Positions 20,601-25,383 of a stretch of DNA of 25,383 nucleotides are shown in pieces; position 1 is the first letter of the stretch; each line of letters starts with the position of its first letter. The notes under the pieces are model-generated. The model saw only the letters and a list, made by a program, of their open reading frames with translations. It made no database searches and had not been told where the DNA came from. The stretch comes from Thecamonas trahens ATCC 50062 (Eukaryota > Apusozoa > Apusomonadida > Apusomonadidae), in contig NW_013657646.1 of the NCBI RefSeq assembly GCF_000142905.1, positions 302,903 through 328,285 of the forward strand, given 5' to 3'. Both the position numbers and the translations under genes were made by a program.

Positions 20601-23600
20601 AGAGGCGCTTGAGACGCACATGCTCACGGTTCGGGCGCCAATTACGGGGCTCTCCGTTTTGCATCACGCAGCGAGTTCGGAGAAGAACTATGATGTGCTG
20701 GAGCGGATGCTTCCCAAGGTAGAATCGATCGACGTGGCGTCTCGGCCGTTGGCGCGGGGTGCAGCGGCGCGGACACCGTTTGAGATGGCGCGGACAGCCA
20801 ACGCGTTGCGAGTGCTGGCGCTCTTGCTCAACGTGCCAGGCGAGCGCGGACTGGTGCTGAGTCTGGAGACGCTGCTGGAGCTCATCCACTTGCAGACGCC
20901 GCGCGGCAAGACGATCATGTCGTTTGCGTGCCAACTCGGGTTCGTGCACACGGTTGCGCGGCTGCTGGCGCCGATGGCACTGGATCTGGATCCAGACGCA
21001 CTTGACGCTAGCCTCGTGAATCGATTGTTTTCACCAGAGCTGACGCGTGTGCTCTCGCAGTACGTGGACGCCGCACTGCAGCATGAGCAGGTCCGCGTGG
21101 CGGTCAAGCTGCTGAGCGTCATGGACACGTACGTGGCACGAGGGCGAACGGCCGATGACATGCGGGTGTTTGTCCACGCTCTGCGACTTGTGCGGGCGGT
21201 GCCTCACAACTCGAGCGGGATTCAGGCGCGGAGCGGATCAGGGACGCTCGACGATGCTGCGGCGCTACCTGTGCTCCAGGCGCGGGCGACGCAGCGACTG
21301 GCGTTTGAGCGATGTAACCTGGCAAAGGAGCGCGATCATTTCTACGACGAGCTCGCGCACCTACAGCAGCTACGATCGCTCACGCTCCACGGATGCAAGA
21401 TCTCGCGCAAGCCGCGGACTGAAGCGAGGCTTAATCAGCTCAGCTCGATGCTGGCGTGCTGTGTGCCAGGTAGTACTGACGAGAACGGATTCCGCGACAG
21501 TAGACCGCGGTTTGGCGAGTCGGGAAGCGACGACGACGGCGGCGGCGAAGGCGACGGACGGATGAGCGCGCGACAGGCAGGCCTGTTTGGTGATGAGATC
21601 CGGATTTCTGTGGTCCAAGTCGCACGCGAGGTTCGATCGCGATCTCGTGGCGAGCGCGGCAGCGGCGGAAGTGACGGCGAGGGCGATGACTCGCTCTCCG
21701 AGTCGACAGACAACGCACAAGAGTACACCGCTGTGCGAGTGCCGCACGGGGCAACGGTTTCGGCTGTAGTGGCGCGGGCAAAGGAGCTGTTTGGCAAGCC
21801 GGCTGACCAGTCATGGTCGCTGCTCTGCCTTGCGCCAGATCGCGAAGGAACGGTCAAGCTCGACAGCCACGTGACGATGGATGTGTTTCCGCGGCGATCG
21901 CGGTTCATTCTGCGGCGCGAGCACGCAGTCCGCGCCGGGAGCTATTCCATGGACCTGCTCTGCAAGGTCATCGGTGCGCGCCAACCGGGCTCGTTTGAGC
22001 TGAGAGTGACGCAGTGCAAGCTCGGGACGCTCGACGCGGAGGAGCTTGTTCATCTGCTTGGGCGACGCGGGCCTGGATCCGGGCAGGCGCTGACCAAGCT
22101 GCATGTGACAGCAGAGGAGCTGAACATTACGATGACGCGGCGGCTGCTTGCAGCGCTGCGCAAGCACAAGTACCTGCGCTACCAGTACGGCGGGCTGCCA
22201 GCGACGTTTGGAGCCGGGCGCGGGTTCAGGCACAATGGCTGGCGTCACTCGGGCTGTATCTTGTGTTTGGAGTGTACATGATGCTCCTGGGTTACTTTTC
22301 GATGCTGCGGCGTGCGCTGCGTGGATCTGTGGTCGAGTACTCGAACACGCTCAAGGCAGCGGTGTTTACGACGGACATATGGGTGCTCTTTCTTTCGACG
22401 GTGGTCTTTTCGTTCGTCTGGATGTTCTCGATTCTTGTGCCGTGGGTCATTCTCCCACGGGCCGAGGGCTCCGCGTCGACGGCGCTGGCGTGCATCGGGC
22501 TGTTTTTGGGCGTGCTTGTGGGGTGGATGGGCGCGGTATTTTTGCTTGCGCTGCTGGACGTGGACGGAAGCTACGCGCGCGTGGACGCACCGGCGCGGAA
22601 GATCCAGTGGCTGCTTGCGCCAGAAGAGCTAACGTGGCTAGACGTGCGGTTGCCGTGCGCATCTGCGGCGGCCAAGGCCTCGCGGGCCAAGAACACGGCG
22701 TCGCGGATGGTCAACTCGCGGTGGTGTGTGGCGGTGCGACGGTTGAACTGGCGGAACGGGCTCGCGGTGCTCACGATCGGACTCGAGTTTGTGCAGCTGA
22801 CGTCATTGGCGCTGCGGCCTGCGCGTGATGTGTACCCGTGGGCTGCACACCCGCAGCGTGTGGCCAAGTTCTCGCTGCTCGACCTTGATCTAGGGCGACG
22901 CGGGTACTATGCGGGACTGGGTGTTGCGGGTGCGGCGGCGCTGGTATGGTGGATCATTTCTGCTTTTCTGGGAGTGTTCTCGCTCCAGAACGCGGCGGCG
23001 GCGGCGCTGACAAGCCTGCCGATGGTGGAGGATGTGTCTAAGATTCTCTCGTCGACGCTGTTTCTGCTTGTGGTGGTGCGGCTGCTCTCGACGCTCGACT
23101 GCACGTACGAGGGAGGTGGAGCGTTTCTGGACGAGTTGCCTGAAGTGGCGTGCTGGACAGGCTTGCACGCGCGATTGGCGTCTGTGGGCATGATCGGACT
23201 GGCGTACTACCTGTTCTCGGCGTCGTTCATTGGCATCCACTTTACCGAAGATCACTCGGGCAAGACCGACATCCAGTTTGCCGAGCTGTTCATGCTCCTG
23301 GAGCGGATTATCAAGGTTCTCGTCTCTGCCTTTATGATGTTCTTCTCGTCGAGTCCCGGGCTCGGGCTTTCGTTGCTCCTCTTTGCAGAGGCGGCGTTGG
23401 TGGTGGTGCTGTTCAAGTACCGGCCGTGTCCGTTCAGCTCGATCCTTGTGCTCAAGGCGGTCTCGTTCTCGATGGCAGGGTGGACGGCGCTCTGCTCGCT
23501 GCTGGGAGTGTGGTTTGAGATCAGAGCGTCGTCGGCACTGCTCGCGCTTCTGCTGATCGGGTGGATGGTGATCCCGGCGGTGGCATACGTGGCATACTCG

Positions 23601-23894
23601 CGATTCTCTTCGGCGCGGTACCAGACGCTGGCCATGGAGGCGGCGGCGCGGGAGTCGCAAACGTTTGTCGGGACAAGTTGGAGCAGTGACGAGAGCTACG
23701 ACGAGTTGGCAGGCGCGCCAACAGCGGAATCGGCCGAGGGAGCGGAGAGTGCAGGTATGGGTTGCGAGTCGTACTCTTACTCGACGCACACGCAGACGAT
23801 GACAAGCGGCGGCAGCGAGAGAGGCGGCGACGACGACCGGATCTCGTCGTCGTCGTACTTTTCGTCGCTCTCTCTAGTGCTGGATGACATGTAG
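17699..23894 (+). CDS. FHA-like / ankyrin / RA-like multi-pass membrane protein (frame broken at two sites)
   Basis: One gene of about 2065 residues is inferred from three open segments that abut with single-base frame changes at about 19072-19104 and 22211-22224. Order of parts: a Ser/acidic N-terminus; an unrecognised region (residues about 60-300); and an FHA-like domain at about 330-425, with GR, HPSVSGYMARI, VTVNG and LQVGDVVAFG in the expected order. Ankyrin repeats follow (about nt 19490-21000, clearest NTPLHLAAERG and LLLASGAPVN). Then comes a ubiquitin/Ras-association-like fold (about nt 21720-21915) and about ten hydrophobic spans (about nt 22235-23620). A Ser/Asp-rich tail ends the protein. 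FHA domains bind phosphothreonine and ankyrin repeats bind proteins, so this may be a membrane receptor, scaffold or TRP-like channel, but the membrane part matches no family I can name. No splice pair of the right length explains the breaks. The start is the first ATG after an in-frame stop. Confidence 0.78.
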
Positions 23895-23912
23895 GGAGGG
23901 AGCGTTTAGCGG

Positions 23913-24850
23913 TTAGGGGTTGGGCTGCGGCGGCTCGTCGTCCATGACGAGCGCCCAGTGGTTCTGCGGCTCTTCGGCCTTGTGTGTGTTGAAGAAGGTA
24001 TGGACACAGACCTCTGTGGGAGCGCCCGGGGCGGTGGACTTGCCAGTGGAGGCGAGGCAAGCGTTGGTGGCGCAGTGGCGGATGATGACGCGGCCGTTGG
24101 CTGGGACTGGATGGCCCTCGGCCTCGTCGCGGAGGAGCGGGTCAAAGTGCTCGATGGTCCAGACAGAGGCGTGGGGGAAGGGCTGTGCAGCAGTGGCGTA
24201 TACCTCCTGCAGATGCGAAGGTAGCGAGAATGTTGTCGGGTTCTTCAGCCGCGAGGCAAGGGCAACCGGCTGCGGTGCGTAAGCCTCGTGCGAGACGAGG
24301 CGGATCTTGTCGCCGTAGCAGACGACCCTGTCCGAGGCGACGTACTTGTGAGCCGGAACGATCTGAAAGACGGAGCGCGCCCGCGGACCCTCATGGGCTA
24401 CGGTTCCGCATGCGACCTCCACGGCCGCCACAGCAGCATCACCCTCGTTGTGAGCCTTTGCCAGCGCCAGCGCGCCGTTGACGTCCAACGAGGCCAAAGC
24501 GCCCGAGTGCTCTGCGTAGAGAGCGAGATAGGCACCCCAAGCAACAGCGCCCTGTGTAGAGGCCGAGACACCCGCCGGAGTCAAAGCCGCAAGTGACTGC
24601 GTCAGCCGCAGCGTCCCGGCCTCCTTCTTGTCCAGGAACTCACGCAGTCGCAGCTGTGTTCACGTCCGCCAAGGGCAATGTGAGTGAGGGAGGCGAGAGT
24701 GACCAACGGCTGCAGGGGGTGGCGAGGAAGGGGGATGGGGAAGGGGAAGGGGGTGGGGGTGGGTGGGTGGGTGGGGGGTACCTTTTCCAGCTCAAGGTCC
24801 TCGGACCAGTTTCCGATAAGCACCCGTGACGAGTACGTGTTTGCGGCCAT
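23913..24850 (-). CDS. CFAP161: CFAP161, cilia- and flagella-associated protein (one intron, 24654-24781)
   Basis: CFAP161 is a microtubule inner protein of ciliary doublet microtubules. Exon 1 (24850-24782) encodes 23 residues including VLIGNWSEDLELE, matching the RIGNWNED start of animal CFAP161. Exon 2 (24653-23913) continues LRLREFLDKKEAG, like DFLEKRDKGK in the human protein. Near the C-terminus EGHPVPANGRVIIRHCATN and NHWALVMDDEP are strongly conserved. The spliced product is 269 residues, compared with about 300 in mammals. The phase-0 junction is AAG|GTACCC to ACACAG|CTG. The gene ends 18 bp from the stop of the convergent membrane-protein gene. Its presence implies a motile axoneme. 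Confidence 0.92.
24654..24781 (-). other. C-rich intron of CFAP161
   Basis: This 128-nt intron starts GTACCCCCC and ends GAACACAG on the minus strand. Its 5' half is made of CCCACC and CCCCTT units, so the plus strand at about 24731-24779 has many G3-G6 runs and could form a quadruplex. A closer AG (CTGCAG, near 24711) is not used if the CFAP161 frame is to be kept. Confidence 0.85.
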
Positions 24851-24903
24851 GGTGTGTGGGGTGAGGTGGGTGGGTGGGGTGTGGGTGGGTGGGTGGGTGG
24901 GGG
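24851..24903 (-). repeat. CCCACC-type low-complexity repeat just upstream of CFAP161 start
   Basis: On the minus strand the 50 bases before the ATG are almost wholly CCCA/CCCACC units, a composition very like the intron just after exon 1. It is probably 5' UTR or core promoter. The complementary strand is GGGT-rich and quadruplex-prone. Confidence 0.8.
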
Positions 24904-24954
24904 GAGTCGTTGGCGGGGAAGTCGCTGGATTTGGGGTAGACACACACGCACACT

Positions 24955-25002
24955 CACACACACACGCGCACGCATACATACATGCATGTATACATATACA
25001 TA
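24955..25002. repeat. 48-nt perfect alternating pyrimidine-purine tract with a 14-nt palindrome
   Basis: Every base from 24955 to 25002 alternates pyrimidine and purine: CA repeats, then CGCG, then CATA/TATA units. A perfect 14-nt palindrome (ATACATGCATGTAT) lies at 24978-24991. It is about 105-150 bp upstream of the CFAP161 ATG, in the presumed promoter. Such tracts favour left-handed Z-DNA or cruciform structure. Confidence 0.9.
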
Positions 25003-25383
25003 GATACATCAATGCGATGGCAACAATGGGTGGCATGGATGGCGAGTGTGGCGAACTTATCGCGTATCGGTTCGACTATTGCATGATGCTGATGCGATGG
25101 CCGATGACGGTCATCACACCCAGCACCAACCATAGTAACTGCACACAACATCGATACAACGACGACTATATATATGAAACATATCCAACCTTGATCCCCC
25201 CCCCCCCCCCCGGTCCCTCTACCCCCTTTTTCTGCCCCCCAGCCCCAATCAGCTGCCGCCGTCCCGCCAGCCAAATGGCATCCATTGCCCGTCATTTCTG
25301 CTGAACTGGGCACACCTGTAGCCAGTTGCTCCAGACTGTGCTGCACCCATTCCCTGTGCGCACACCCCACGCCCCCCCCCCCT
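25003..25383. other. Non-coding end of window with homopolymer runs
   Basis: No gene was recognised in this ~380-bp stretch. It holds an AT-alternating stretch (TATATATAT, about 25167-25175), a run of 16 C at 25196-25211, and a run of at least 10 C at the very end. Predicted frames here are short and low-complexity. It is probably distal upstream DNA of CFAP161 or of a gene outside the window. Confidence 0.6.

Noticed and set aside
25196-25211. C-run near the end as telomeric repeat
   Set aside because: It is a plain homopolymer without any TTAGGG-like periodicity.

Overview
The window is nuclear DNA from a GC-rich, gene-dense unicellular eukaryote. Long open frames carry typical eukaryotic proteins: VPS13, casein kinase 1, an F-box/WD40 protein, a SECIS-binding protein 2 homologue and the ciliary protein CFAP161. 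Introns are few and short (about 84-128 nt, GT-AG). Nothing bacterial, viral or transposon-like was seen. CFAP161 implies a motile cilium or flagellum, and the SBP2 homologue implies selenocysteine insertion. An apusomonad-like flagellate such as Thecamonas would fit, but the species name is inference, not read from the sequence.

Layout, left to right. (1) A + strand SBP2-like gene (225-1945, possible extra 5' exon at 23-140) converges, with a 21-bp gap, on (2) a - strand F-box plus seven-blade WD40 gene (1967-3109). (3) A roughly 300-bp divergent spacer (3202-3505) separates it from (4) a very large + strand VPS13 lipid-transfer gene (3506-14908). (5) A casein kinase 1 gene with one intron (15051-16440) follows, then (6) an unrecognised Ala-rich coiled-coil protein with an AT-hook-like motif (16498-17460). 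(7) A large gene of unusual architecture (17699-23894) encodes an FHA-like domain, ankyrin repeats, a ubiquitin/RA-like fold, about ten membrane spans and an acidic Ser-rich tail. (8) It converges, with an 18-bp gap, on the - strand CFAP161 gene (23913-24850, one intron). (9) The last ~530 bp are low-complexity promoter-like DNA with C-rich repeats, a perfect 48-nt alternating pyrimidine-purine tract and a C16 run.

These genes are not an operon or pathway. They are independent housekeeping, signalling and ciliary genes packed tightly. The main points are the FHA-ankyrin-membrane protein, which may be an undescribed receptor or channel-like family; an FFAT-like motif in VPS13 near the place expected from animal VPS13A; the SBP2 homologue with an unfamiliar N-terminus; and up to six single-base frame breaks (three in VPS13, two in the FHA-ankyrin gene, one possible in the F-box 5' end), all of the same sign. 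These breaks look more like missing bases in the sequence than biology, but deserve checking.
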